Positions 1-7,072 of a DNA stretch of 64,000 nt are shown in pieces; position 1 is the stretch's first letter; the number at the start of each line of letters is the position of its first letter. The notes under the pieces are model-generated. The model was not told the DNA's origin. It saw only the letters and a list, made by a program, of their open reading frames with translations, and did no database searches. Made by a program: the position numbers and the translations under genes. The DNA is from Brevibacillus sp. (GTDB taxonomy: Bacteria; Bacillota; Bacilli; Brevibacillales; Brevibacillaceae), in assembly GCA_017656235.1 (NCBI GenBank), contig JACDOF010000001.1:558001-622000 (forward strand), read 5' to 3'.

Positions 1-43
1 ACAATCCGGAAGCAGTGGACGAAGCTGAATAAAAAAGGCGCAA

Positions 44-76
44 AAAAAGGCCGGAGGATATCACCTCTAGCCTTCA
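44..76 (-). terminator. intrinsic terminator, minus strand
   Basis: Read on the minus strand, AAGGC-TA-GAGG pairs with CCTC-CG-GCCTT around a short loop and is followed by seven T's and then a second T run. It could end transcripts that run through the kinase gene at 352-1200. Confidence 0.55.
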
Positions 77-184
77 TGCGTCTTGATCTCCACTATCCAA
101 CGTTCTAGTGGGGAACCGCAGGAATGCGGTTTCGAGGATGGATCGGTCCGAATCGGGGACAATAGCGGTGGGAGGTGATCCGCG

Positions 185-328
185 GTGCGCGGCTTTGACA
201 AAGCGTTTCAACGTCAGATCGAAGAATACCGAACCAATCCGCCGGGAAGCATCAATCAACGGACGGAGAAGGACAGGCACGACAGACAGGAACGTAAAGA
301 GACCCGACTTGACAGCAATAACCGCTGA
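185..328 (+). CDS. small charged protein, 47 aa, unknown function
   Basis: A short frame starts with GTG at 185, six bases after an excellent ribosome site (GGGAGGTGA, 170-178), and stops with TGA at 326. The product starts MRGFDKAFQRQIEEYR and is almost entirely polar and charged, rich in Arg, Asp, Glu and Asn, with no membrane segment and likely helical or disordered. An intrinsic terminator follows 8 bases after the stop, so it looks like a monocistronic transcription unit. No family is recognised. Longer overlapping frames in this stretch lack ribosome sites, which is why this one was preferred. Function unknown. Confidence 0.6.
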   Translation: MRGFDKAFQRQIEEYRTNPPGSINQRTEKDRHDRQERKETRLDSNNR

Positions 329-335
329 CATCCAC

Positions 336-366
336 AAGCAGTATCGTAGGGTTACGGTACTGCTTT
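336..366 (+). terminator. intrinsic terminator after the 47-aa gene
   Basis: AAGCAGTA-TCGT pairs with ACGG-TACTGCTT around AGGGTT and runs into TTTTT. It overlaps the stop codon of the convergent kinase gene. Confidence 0.7.
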
Positions 367-1200
367 TTGGATGAGAAGAAAGCGGTCCAGGTCGTGGATC
401 AGTTCACTTGCGGAACGGTACCCGCCCTCATTTTGGAAGAGTTTCTCTACAATTGCCCGGAGGTCCGGGGAGAGGGATAATTCTTCCCGCCAGCTTCGTT
501 CCGGCTGCGTCTCTTCCGCTTCGTAGGTGGAGTAAAGCAGAAAGAGCAGAAAATGGCCAAGCGCTGTCAAGTCACTGGAGGGGTGAACAGCCCGCTTTAC
601 CTGTTTTTCCTCCGGGTATTCATCCAGCGATTCAGCAGCGTAAGTAGGCGGGTCTCCCAGAAAACGGGCTAAACCAAAATCGATCAGGTATGGCCGGCTG
701 CCGTTCATGACCACGTTGGGGATGCGTACATCGCGGTGAATCACGCCTTGCCGGTGCAGGTAATCGACTATTCCGGCCAGCTGGCGGACCAGGCGAACCG
801 CATCAACTTCGCTGTATTTCCGCTTGTATTCGAACAACAACTGCTCGACAGTCACACCCGGCATATAGGACATCACCAAAAATCCCTGACCGTTCAGAAC
901 AAAATGGTCCACAACCCGTGGAATCTGGGGGTGCTGAAGCGATTCCAGCACGTTTTTCTCATATTGCTGCATCGCCAGCCCCTTGGGGTGACCTTTACGG
1001 CTTGGCTTGGTCTGTTTGACGACTACCAATCCGTCTGCGGAAGGGGAGGAGGCGAGATAAGCAATTCCGTAACTGCCGATCCCCAGAACGGACTCAATCT
1101 GATAACCGCCTACCTTCCGTCCCGGGCGATACGGGCGATCCAGCCAGTACTTGTGATACACTTCTTTCCATTTCCGCCACAAATGATAACACGTCCTCAT
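352..1200 (-). CDS. serine/threonine protein kinase, single-domain, 282 aa
   Basis: Soluble Hanks-type kinase that would phosphorylate protein Ser/Thr. In order: glycine loop GIGSYG at residues 40-45, ATP lysine in VVVK at 62, catalytic loop HRDVRIPN from 155, Mg-binding DFG at 174-176. There is no transmembrane or PASTA segment, so it differs from PrkC and resembles the short cytosolic kinases of spore formers such as YrzF. The catalytic loop has Arg (HRDVRIPN) where most Ser/Thr kinases have Lys, a known variation that may change activity. The ATG at 1200 has only a weak upstream GAAGAG. It lies 132 bases downstream of the DUF2515 gene on the same strand, so co-transcription is possible. 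The substrate is unknown. Confidence 0.85.
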   Translation of the reverse strand: MRTCYHLWRKWKEVYHKYWLDRPYRPGRKVGGYQIESVLGIGSYGIAYLASSPSADGLVVVKQTKPSRKGHPKGLAMQQYEKNVLESLQHPQIPRVVDHFVLNGQGFLVMSYMPGVTVEQLLFEYKRKYSEVDAVRLVRQLAGIVDYLHRQGVIHRDVRIPNVVMNGSRPYLIDFGLARFLGDPPTYAAESLDEYPEEKQVKRAVHPSSDLTALGHFLLFLLYSTYEAEETQPERSWREELSLSPDLRAIVEKLFQNEGGYRSASELIHDLDRFLLIQKAVP

Positions 1201-1332
1201 GAGACACTTTACTCTTCATTATCCGTGATTTTCCCCTTTTTTGAAAGTGTCCGGGAGCCCAGGGCAGGCATGTGATCCATCCCGTATCGCCAATGATGCC
1301 CCCACCGCAGGGAGGATTTGTGCCTCTTACAG

Positions 1333-2376
1333 CTAGGTGAACAACGCAACCATCCGCAGACCGGCCTCGACCATGTTTAGTCCGGTTGCGTAGTCCGTTT
1401 CGTTGATCGCTGCAATCGGCTCGCTTTCTTCCAGATAGCGAAGCCAGCGCTCGTTACGATACCAGTCGACTCCGTCGGCAGCCGGTTGGACTGTGTCGGG
1501 CCATACCTTTCTGAGGGGAGGGCTGTACAGTTTGGGCCGGCCGGGGAGCAAACGTGCCCCTGACAGCCGCTCCTGATACGGTTCTTCAAACCGGATCGGT
1601 CGCACCGGTGTAAACAGATGGGGCCAGTAGTCGGCTCGCGAACCAGTGTGTTTGATCTCTTTGGCCCAGCCGAGGATGGACCGCAAACGCTTGCTGTCGT
1701 CAAACAACAGCTTGTACAAGGTGATGCCGACGTTAATTCTGGTGTCGACGTCAGGGAAATTGTTTATGCTGACACCGATCAATTGCAGCGGCTCATCCCC
1801 GGGGCGTTCCCGGTACGGAAACAGCACCTGATTGAGTGACAAAACGGACTGCGCCAGGAAGGCGAAACTCTGCAAAACCTGATGTCGGTAAAACGGTTGG
1901 CGTACCACCCGCTGTTCCACGTACTGCTGTTCGTTAATGATCAGCGCGCGCGACAGGCGCTGCGAGTCTTGGCTGTACAAAAAATCCCGCCAGATCGGGA
2001 CCATAAAGCGGGAAACGCCTAGTGCAGGCAAAAGCGCAGTCAAGTCCGCCCCTGCGCGTTTCATCTCCGCGTAAAGCAGCAGCTGTGCGTAGGCATCGTG
2101 GAAGATAAGCCAGTTGCTGCGTTCCAGAAAGGCAAAAAACGAGCGGATATCCTCATCCGACATCAGCCGGGGGAGCCACTCGCCGCGCAAGTCAGTCATA
2201 TTCCAACCGCCATTGCGTGAAACAAGGTGGGCGAGCAGCGCCCACTCCACCTCGGGATAACGGGTGAAGAAGTCGAGATAGGCCTGGGTTCGGGTCAAAT
2301 TGTTCCGGTTGAGTGCAGCTGTTTTCCTCCTGATCTTGGCCACCAGGTCAACCGCTTCACTGGTATGCTGCCTCAT
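1333..2376 (-). CDS. DUF2515 (YppC-like) family protein, 347 aa
   Basis: Cytosolic protein of unknown biochemical role. The sequence has the feel of the DUF2515/YppC family of Bacilli, with the stretches VSRNGGWNMTDLRG near the N-terminus and LIINEQQYVEQRV mid-protein. No catalytic motif was recognised. The start is placed at the ATG at 2376 because AAAGGAG lies nine bases upstream; a longer in-frame start would put the ribosome site inside the gene. Neighbours on the same strand are a 46-aa ORF upstream and the protein kinase downstream. The family assignment is from memory of motifs and is moderately secure; function unknown. Confidence 0.7.
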   Translation of the reverse strand: MRQHTSEAVDLVAKIRRKTAALNRNNLTRTQAYLDFFTRYPEVEWALLAHLVSRNGGWNMTDLRGEWLPRLMSDEDIRSFFAFLERSNWLIFHDAYAQLLLYAEMKRAGADLTALLPALGVSRFMVPIWRDFLYSQDSQRLSRALIINEQQYVEQRVVRQPFYRHQVLQSFAFLAQSVLSLNQVLFPYRERPGDEPLQLIGVSINNFPDVDTRINVGITLYKLLFDDSKRLRSILGWAKEIKHTGSRADYWPHLFTPVRPIRFEEPYQERLSGARLLPGRPKLYSPPLRKVWPDTVQPAADGVDWYRNERWLRYLEESEPIAAINETDYATGLNMVEAGLRMVALFT

Positions 2377-2455
2377 CCCGACACGCTCCTTTCCAAGAGA
2401 CGATGGCACTGATTCCTAGCCTATCCGCTTTTCACCCGGGGTATGCAGGCAGAAT

Positions 2456-2596
2456 TCAGCCAATCATCTCAATAACCATCAGCGTGATGAGCAGCCGTTT
2501 TCGTGCTTCTTCGGAGGTGCGGCCATACTTGACAATTCGCTCCGACTGGTAAATGGTTTCAGCCACATATCCTCCATCTCGCTCGTATATGTGCAT
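2456..2596 (-). CDS. small protein, 46 aa, unknown function
   Basis: Starts at ATG 2596, four bases after AGGAG, and ends with TGA at 2456. The product begins MHIYERDGGYVAETIYQ and ends LLITLMVIEMIG. The alternating pattern with a Gly-Gly turn followed by a helix with TSEEARKRL resembles the short beta-beta-alpha fold of HicB-type N-terminal domains, but it is too short to be sure and no HicA partner lies next to it. It is collinear with the DUF441 gene upstream (82 bases) and the DUF2515 gene downstream (80 bases). Codon use looks normal for the region. Function unknown. Confidence 0.55.
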   Translation of the reverse strand: MHIYERDGGYVAETIYQSERIVKYGRTSEEARKRLLITLMVIEMIG

Positions 2597-2677
2597 GACA
2601 CTCCTCGTCCTTTCTGTTTTGACCTACTTCCAACATTGTATGCAGTCAGACGAGGAAAATGTGAGTGCGAAGGGGAA

Positions 2678-3130
2678 CTAAGCTTTTGGCACAAACTGCA
2701 GTACAAAAGCCATGATCCCGGCGGCGATCAGCGGGCCAACCGGCACCCCGCGGAAGACGGCCACGCCGACGATCGTTCCAATCAATAGACCGGTTACAAC
2801 CAGCGGACTTTCCGACATGAGCGTCGCACCGCGTCCCCCCAGATAGGCGACAAAGGCGCCGATCAGAATAGCCAGGAGCGAATGCCAGCTGCCCAGTGTT
2901 TTGTACATGGTTTCCGGGCTAATTTTTCCGCTGGCGATGGGAGCCAATACGCCGATGGTCAGGACGACAATTCCTACCTGGAGCCCGTACTGCTCCAAAT
3001 AGGGAAACACACGGTCGGCCTGCAGCAGCCGAAGGAGCAGCAGAATACATACAGCAATTGAAATGGTCAGATTGCTTCCGAGAATACCCAGCGCCAACAA
3101 AGAAAGCAGGATGATGTTAATGACGTCCAT
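2678..3130 (-). CDS. DUF441 family integral membrane protein (YtwI-like), 150 aa
   Basis: Small membrane protein with four to five hydrophobic segments (about residues 5-25, 28-40, 50-68, 83-100 and 112-148). The family signature is clear in LLALGILGSNLTISIAV at the start and in the glycine-rich GLLIGTIVGVAVFRG block. Length matches DUF441 proteins (about 150 aa). The transport or other role of the family is not established. The ATG at 3130 has a modest ribosome site (GTGAGC). It leads a co-directional set with the 46-aa gene, DUF2515 and the kinase. Confidence 0.85.
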   Translation of the reverse strand: MDVINIILLSLLALGILGSNLTISIAVCILLLLRLLQADRVFPYLEQYGLQVGIVVLTIGVLAPIASGKISPETMYKTLGSWHSLLAILIGAFVAYLGGRGATLMSESPLVVTGLLIGTIVGVAVFRGVPVGPLIAAGIMAFVLQFVPKA

Positions 3131-3304
3131 TGCAGCAGCTCACTTTCTATGGATAGGATAATCTGATTGTTTTCAGACCTGCAGGTTATTCCTTCCTAGA
3201 TCATAACCGACTGCCATGTGAATGTCCAAGGTTTGCCACCTTGCGTGGCGCGCGGTGGCCTTCCGGCAGCTCGTCGGTTGGCTGACCACCACACGCACAT
3301 CCCG

Positions 3305-3622
3305 TTAAAAAGGGGGTGTTTCTGTATCCAGCATTCCAACCGGAAAACCGGTCTGCTCGGTGCTGCCCTGAAAACGCCCCCAGGCGAATACCCCATTGAA
3401 GTATTCAATTTCGAACGGCACATCATGTCCGTAGACCCGGTATCGTCTGCCAATCTGAAATGGTTTTGTTCCCAGGTAGTACGATTTGGCCAGGAAATAT
3501 TTTTGTTCCAGGATGCCGAGGGTGACCATGTCGCCCCGCTTTCGCAGGGTTTCAGCTTCTCTGCGGAGGCGCTCCATTTCCATCTGCAATTCAGCGAGAG
3601 TCATCTCACTGTATCGTTTCAT
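3305..3622 (-). CDS. yfhH: DUF1811 family protein, YfhH-like, 105 aa
   Basis: Small soluble protein conserved in Bacilli. The opening MKRYSEMTLAELQMEMERLR and the later segments ILEQKYFLAKSYYLG and FEIEYFNGVFAWG match YfhH of Bacillus subtilis almost segment by segment: an N-terminal helical hairpin, then a small beta domain. Length equals the family norm (about 104 aa). The ATG at 3622 follows AAAGGAGGATATGTATG, a good ribosome site. Biochemical role unknown. About 175 bases separate it from the DUF441 gene downstream, so it may be transcribed separately. Confidence 0.88.
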   Translation of the reverse strand: MKRYSEMTLAELQMEMERLRREAETLRKRGDMVTLGILEQKYFLAKSYYLGTKPFQIGRRYRVYGHDVPFEIEYFNGVFAWGRFQGSTEQTGFPVGMLDTETPPF

Positions 3623-3713
3623 ACATATCCTCCTTTGACCAGACTGCTTTCTTTCATAACCTAAATTGGATTATGATTTATTATACAAATTTACAAGGAG
3701 GGAAGAAAAAACT

Positions 3714-3869
3714 ATGACAATGCTTGGTATAACGGCGGTGCTAACAATAGGTATTCTAATGTTAGTTGTAGGTTTTGCAAGCAAAAAAAGATGGTTACAG
3801 TTACTATCAATTGTTCCTTTGTCAATATCAATTTTTCAATTGGTCAGGTTGTTGGGAATGGGAATGTAA
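3714..3869 (+). CDS. small hydrophobic membrane peptide, 51 aa
   Basis: Begins MTMLGITAVLTIGILMLV, has a charged turn SKKRW near the middle and a second hydrophobic segment LLSIVPLSISIFQLV, giving two predicted membrane helices. The ATG at 3714 is 11 bases after AGGAGGG; a TTG at 3666 would extend it but would put the ribosome site inside the gene. The gene is visibly more A+T rich than its neighbours (runs of tta, cta and att codons), which suggests recent acquisition or a poorly expressed gene. It stands alone, facing away from the DUF1811 gene. No family recognised. Confidence 0.55.
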   Translation: MTMLGITAVLTIGILMLVVGFASKKRWLQLLSIVPLSISIFQLVRLLGMGM

Positions 3870-3888
3870 ACAACAATTACCTATTGCA

Positions 3889-3923
3889 TAAAAAAAGTGC
3901 ATTCCGTCACAAGGGCGGAATGC
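3889..3923 (-). terminator. intrinsic terminator, minus strand, with no gene upstream
   Basis: GCATTCCG (3899-3906) and CGGAATGC (3916-3923) form a perfect 8-bp stem. On the minus strand it is followed by seven T's (3890-3896). The only minus-strand material upstream within 300 bases is non-coding, so it may end a small RNA, or it may act as a weak plus-strand terminator for the small membrane gene. Confidence 0.6.
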
Positions 3924-4229
3924 AATAGGGGGATGATCGGAAAACAGCCGTCATGCTGTGACAGGCAGCCGCTCTCACCCAACGCCTGCCAACAGCAGGT
4001 TCCCACGCGGTAGACATGCCCAGGTTCACGCACGCATGCTCGACTTGGGTATGCTTACCGGTAGAAGCGTAACAGTTACGGTTGTTTTTTGTAACGTTGA
4101 AATATGTTCGCTCGAAATATAATATATCAGGCAAAAGTAAAGCGAACATAAAACAAAAATAAAATATGGTGAACTTGTTTCAGATTGTTTCTTGTCCTTG
4201 CGCTGTCCGGCTGATCGCTTTATCCCTGG
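3924..4229. other. structured intergenic region, candidate small RNA
   Basis: About 300 bases without a convincing gene. GGTAGACATGCCCAG (4009-4023) pairs with CTTGGGTATGCTTACC (4044-4059). In a plus-strand RNA this gives about 14 pairs with three G-U wobbles, while a minus-strand RNA would have A-C mismatches at those places. A CCTGC-type hairpin lies next to it (3985-3998), and CGTAAcagTTACG followed by GTTGTTTTTTG (4069-4091) could end a plus-strand RNA. Around 4105-4150 the DNA turns A+T rich, with ATGTTCGCT and AGCGAACAT as an inverted pair. No known RNA family was recognised. Confidence 0.35.
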
Positions 4230-4952
4230 TCAGCCCTCCTGGATGGTAATTGACTTGATTTTTACGGGGTTGACCGGCGCGCTGTTCTCATTTAAATGCG
4301 GGTTGTTTTTTGTTTCCCCGGCGGCAATTTTCTGTACCACGTCCATCCCCTTGATCACTTTGCCGAAGATGGTGTAATGGGGGAAGTTATTGAGTCCCGA
4401 CACTTCCTCCCCGGTACCAATGAAGAATTGGCTTCCATTGGTGTCTTTTCCGGCGTTGGCCATCGCTACCACACCAATTTCGTATTTGTGCCCAGTGTCC
4501 AGCTCGTCTTCAAAGGTGTACCCCGGACCTCCGGTGCCGTCGCCTTTCGGATCCCCGGTTTGGATCATGAAGTTCTTGATGATCCGGTGAAAGGTAAGAC
4601 CGTCGTAAAATTTTTCCTTTGCCAGAAAGATGAAGTTGTTCACTGTTTTTGGCGCATCCTTTGCAAACAGTTGGATTGTGAACGTACCTGCGGTCGTGTC
4701 TACGGTTGCCTTGTACGTTTTGCTGGTGTCGATTTGCATGGCCGGTGGTTTGTCGTACTGCCGATCACCGATCTTTTTCGGCGGCTCACCAGGCTGTTCT
4801 GCTTCTTCCTCGTTGTGGTTCGCCTGACCGTCTTGCTGTCCGGCAGGGGTGTCTGGTGGAGAGGCGACATCTTCCTTTCCACTGCAGCCGGCAAACAGCA
4901 GGACAGCACTTGCAAGCAAGCAAAACATAAGCCAGAAACGACGCGTGTTCAT
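4230..4952 (-). CDS. lipoprotein peptidyl-prolyl cis-trans isomerase, cyclophilin type, 240 aa
   Basis: Catalyses proline cis-trans isomerisation, probably helping proteins fold outside the membrane. A lipoprotein signal (MNTRRFW then a hydrophobic run) ends in lipobox FAGC, so the mature protein is tethered at Cys 23. A polar, Glu/Gln-rich linker (to about 75) precedes a full cyclophilin domain: FHRIIKNFMIQTGDP carries the catalytic Arg, GSQFFI the conserved Gln/Phe pair, and FGKVIKGMDVV the C-terminal signature. The ATG at 4952 follows AGGAGG by seven bases. It is monocistronic and divergent from the PLP-enzyme gene. Gene names for lipoprotein cyclophilins vary, so none is assigned. Confidence 0.92.
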   Translation of the reverse strand: MNTRRFWLMFCLLASAVLLFAGCSGKEDVASPPDTPAGQQDGQANHNEEEAEQPGEPPKKIGDRQYDKPPAMQIDTSKTYKATVDTTAGTFTIQLFAKDAPKTVNNFIFLAKEKFYDGLTFHRIIKNFMIQTGDPKGDGTGGPGYTFEDELDTGHKYEIGVVAMANAGKDTNGSQFFIGTGEEVSGLNNFPHYTIFGKVIKGMDVVQKIAAGETKNNPHLNENSAPVNPVKIKSITIQEG

Positions 4953-5195
4953 TGTTCAACCTCCTAATTGGCAAGTGAGATACTTGTCCCCAAATGTCGC
5001 GACCACGATCAGTAGTCCCCCTTCTGGTAACGTGGGTAGAAAAAACGATACAATAAAGCTGTTACCAAAGTGTGACCGAACTATAATCAAACTGTTTACA
5101 TGGGCATCTTCCGGCTGGCGATTTGTGGCAGGCGGCGCATAACAGTGTGAACTGTGGTATGATGATGGAAAATGAAGCGGGAGAGGGCGACATGA

Positions 5196-6350
5196 ATGGA
5201 TCGGTTTGAGACGAAAACAGTACATATCAGTCATGCTCCGCTTGGCGAAGAAAGAAGCAAAACGACACCAATTTACCAAACGTCCGTATTTGCTTTTTCC
5301 GGACTGGAAGAAGTGGAGCAGTACTATGCGGGACAGCGCGGTTACTTGTACACGCGAAACGGCAATCCCAACCAGGTCGAACTGGCGGAAGCGATTGCTT
5401 CCCTGGAAGAAGCGGAGGCAGGGGTCAGTGCGGCGTCAGGGATGGCGGCGATTATGGCGGGACTTTTGACGGTGCTGTCTCCAGGTGATCATATCCTCGC
5501 CTCTGATGAGCTGTACGGCGGCACATATGCACTGTTGGCCAAAGAACTGTCCCGGTTTCAGATCGAACTGGAGCGGATCAACCTGAAGCAGATGACATCT
5601 CTGGACGGGCACGTTCGGCCCGAAACCAGAATGCTGCTGTTGGAGACCATTACCAACCCGCTGCTAACCGTGGTCAACATGCCGCACTGGATCAGGGAAG
5701 CAAAAAAGCATGGTCTGATTACCATGATTGACAATACGTTCGCCACCCCTTATCTGGTTCGACCCATCCTTTTCGGTGCTGATCTGGTGGTACACAGTGC
5801 TACCAAGTACATCGGCGGTCACAGTGATGTAACGGCGGGCGTGCTGGTCGGCCGCACCGATCTGATCGATAGAGCCAGGGAGATTATTGTCAATTACGGC
5901 GCTTCACTTAGCCCGTTTGAAGCCTGGCTGGCCGCCCGCGGCGTGAAAACGTTGGCGCTGAGGATGGAGCGGCAGTGTGAAAACGCGCAGCAGGTTGCCG
6001 CCTTTCTACGCCGTCATCCGGCGGTGCGGGCCACTTACTATCCGAGCGAATCAGATGTCTCGTTTTTCCACAACCCCAAGCGGGGAGCGATGGTTTCCTT
6101 CTCTCTGCGGGATGAAAGCCAGGTCTACTCCTTTTACCGCTCGCTGAAGTGGATCAAGCTGGCGCCTTCGCTGGCAGGGGTGGAGACGTCTGTTTCTCAT
6201 CCCGTTACGACTTCCCATCGTGCGCTCACCGAGGAGCAGCGGCAGGCCAGCGGGATTACCAGAGGACTGGTTCGCCTGTCGGTCGGGATTGAAGCCGATG
6301 AAGATATTATCGCCGAGTTGGCACAGGCTCTTGCAGCATGCATAGACTAA
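5196..6350 (+). CDS. trans-sulfuration PLP enzyme (cystathionine gamma-synthase / beta- or gamma-lyase family), 384 aa
   Basis: Cys/Met metabolism PLP-dependent enzyme of fold type I. Signatures: TRNGNPNQ near residue 60 (substrate/PLP contact), the SAASGMAAI phosphate loop near residue 87, DNTFATPYL around 180, and the PLP lysine in HSATKYIGGHSD at about residue 203. Length is normal for the family. Whether it makes or cleaves cystathionine cannot be read from sequence alone. Upstream is a TGG-TATGAT extended -10 element (about 5155-5163). No SAM riboswitch or T-box was seen. Downstream, CTGCCC/GGGCAG forms a hairpin without a T run. Confidence 0.9.
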   Translation: MDRFETKTVHISHAPLGEERSKTTPIYQTSVFAFSGLEEVEQYYAGQRGYLYTRNGNPNQVELAEAIASLEEAEAGVSAASGMAAIMAGLLTVLSPGDHILASDELYGGTYALLAKELSRFQIELERINLKQMTSLDGHVRPETRMLLLETITNPLLTVVNMPHWIREAKKHGLITMIDNTFATPYLVRPILFGADLVVHSATKYIGGHSDVTAGVLVGRTDLIDRAREIIVNYGASLSPFEAWLAARGVKTLALRMERQCENAQQVAAFLRRHPAVRATYYPSESDVSFFHNPKRGAMVSFSLRDESQVYSFYRSLKWIKLAPSLAGVETSVSHPVTTSHRALTEEQRQASGITRGLVRLSVGIEADEDIIAELAQALAACID

Positions 6351-6433
6351 TGAATTGGCACTCGTTCCTTCTGCCCTGATACCAGCGGGCAGCGGTGGGC
6401 GGGTGTTTTTCTCATGATTTTTTTATGGTTTGA

Positions 6434-6460
6434 TGTGACCTTTTTGCGCTCCTTGCCGTC
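6434..6460 (+). promoter_or_regulatory. predicted ECF-type promoter upstream of the sigma gene
   Basis: TGTGACC (6434-6440) and CGTC (6457-6460), about 17 bases apart with a T-rich block after the -35, match the general form of Bacilli ECF promoters (AAC-type -35, CGTC-type -10). It sits about 35 bases before the sigma factor gene, where an autoregulated ECF promoter is expected. Confidence 0.5.
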
Positions 6461-6496
6461 AAACCGGATAGAGAACAACAGGCTGGAGGAAGTGTG

Positions 6497-7072
6497 ATGG
6501 CAATGCCGTTGGAAAAGGCGGAGGGGGTAAGCTCCTCGCCGCCCAAACAAGAGAACTACGAATCGCGGGATTTTACGGAACTGTATGACGAATACTTTGA
6601 CCGGGTCAACCGCTATCTTCGCTGCCGGGTATGCAATCCCTGGGATGCGGATGACCTGACAACGACGGTCTTCCTAAAAGCATTGGAGAAGTTTGATCAA
6701 TACAGCCGGACCAGTCCGTTCGCTTCCTGGATCTTCCGGATTGCCCACAATACGTTTGTCGACTATTTGCGCAACAACCGGGAAACACCAGTGGATGACA
6801 GCCAGTTGTTAAGCGGGGAAGCCGACGATACCTGGCAGCCGGAACGCCAGGCTCTGACGAATGAAGAGATTCAACTGTTAAAAGAACGTTTGGAGATGCT
6901 GACTCCCGACCAGCGTGACGTGTTGACGCTCCGCTACTTTGCTGATTTGAAAATCAGCCAGGTTGCGGAAGTGTTGGGCAAAACGGAGTCGAGCGTTAAG
7001 ATGATCTCGCATCGCGGGCTGCAGCAGCTGCAAAGATTGTACGAGGAGGGAGACCGTCGTGAAAAGAGATGA
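6497..7072 (+). CDS. ECF-type RNA polymerase sigma factor, 191 aa
   Basis: Alternative sigma-70 family factor. Region 2: YDEYFDRVNRYLRCRV and DADDLTTTVFLKAL, with the core-binding and -10 recognition helix SPFASWIFRIAHNTFVDYLR. Region 4: LTPDQRDVLTLRYFADLKISQVA, then the recognition helix KTESSVKMISHRGLQQL. The ATG at 6497 lies six bases after GGAGGAA; a GTG three bases earlier is too close. Its 3' end overlaps the next gene by 14 bases, the usual sign of a sigma/anti-sigma pair, and an ECF-like promoter precedes it. Probably directs transcription of its own operon. Confidence 0.9.
   Translation: MAMPLEKAEGVSSSPPKQENYESRDFTELYDEYFDRVNRYLRCRVCNPWDADDLTTTVFLKALEKFDQYSRTSPFASWIFRIAHNTFVDYLRNNRETPVDDSQLLSGEADDTWQPERQALTNEEIQLLKERLEMLTPDQRDVLTLRYFADLKISQVAEVLGKTESSVKMISHRGLQQLQRLYEEGDRREKR

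Noticed and set aside
3-32. Possible C-terminal tail NPEAVDEAE of a gene entering from the left
   Set aside because: Only nine codons are visible and any random frame could end like this; not enough to call a gene.
74-337. Minus-strand frame of 87 codons overlapping the 47-aa gene
   Set aside because: TTG start without a ribosome site, and the opposite strand holds a better-supported small gene with ribosome site and terminator.
736-1275. Long plus-strand frame opposite the kinase
   Set aside because: Antisense shadow of the kinase; the kinase motifs on the minus strand are unambiguous.
4104-4149. LexA-like site from the GTTCG/CGAAC pair
   Set aside because: The half-sites are 28 bases apart and the local CGAAC-ATAT arrangement is one base short of the Bacilli LexA consensus.
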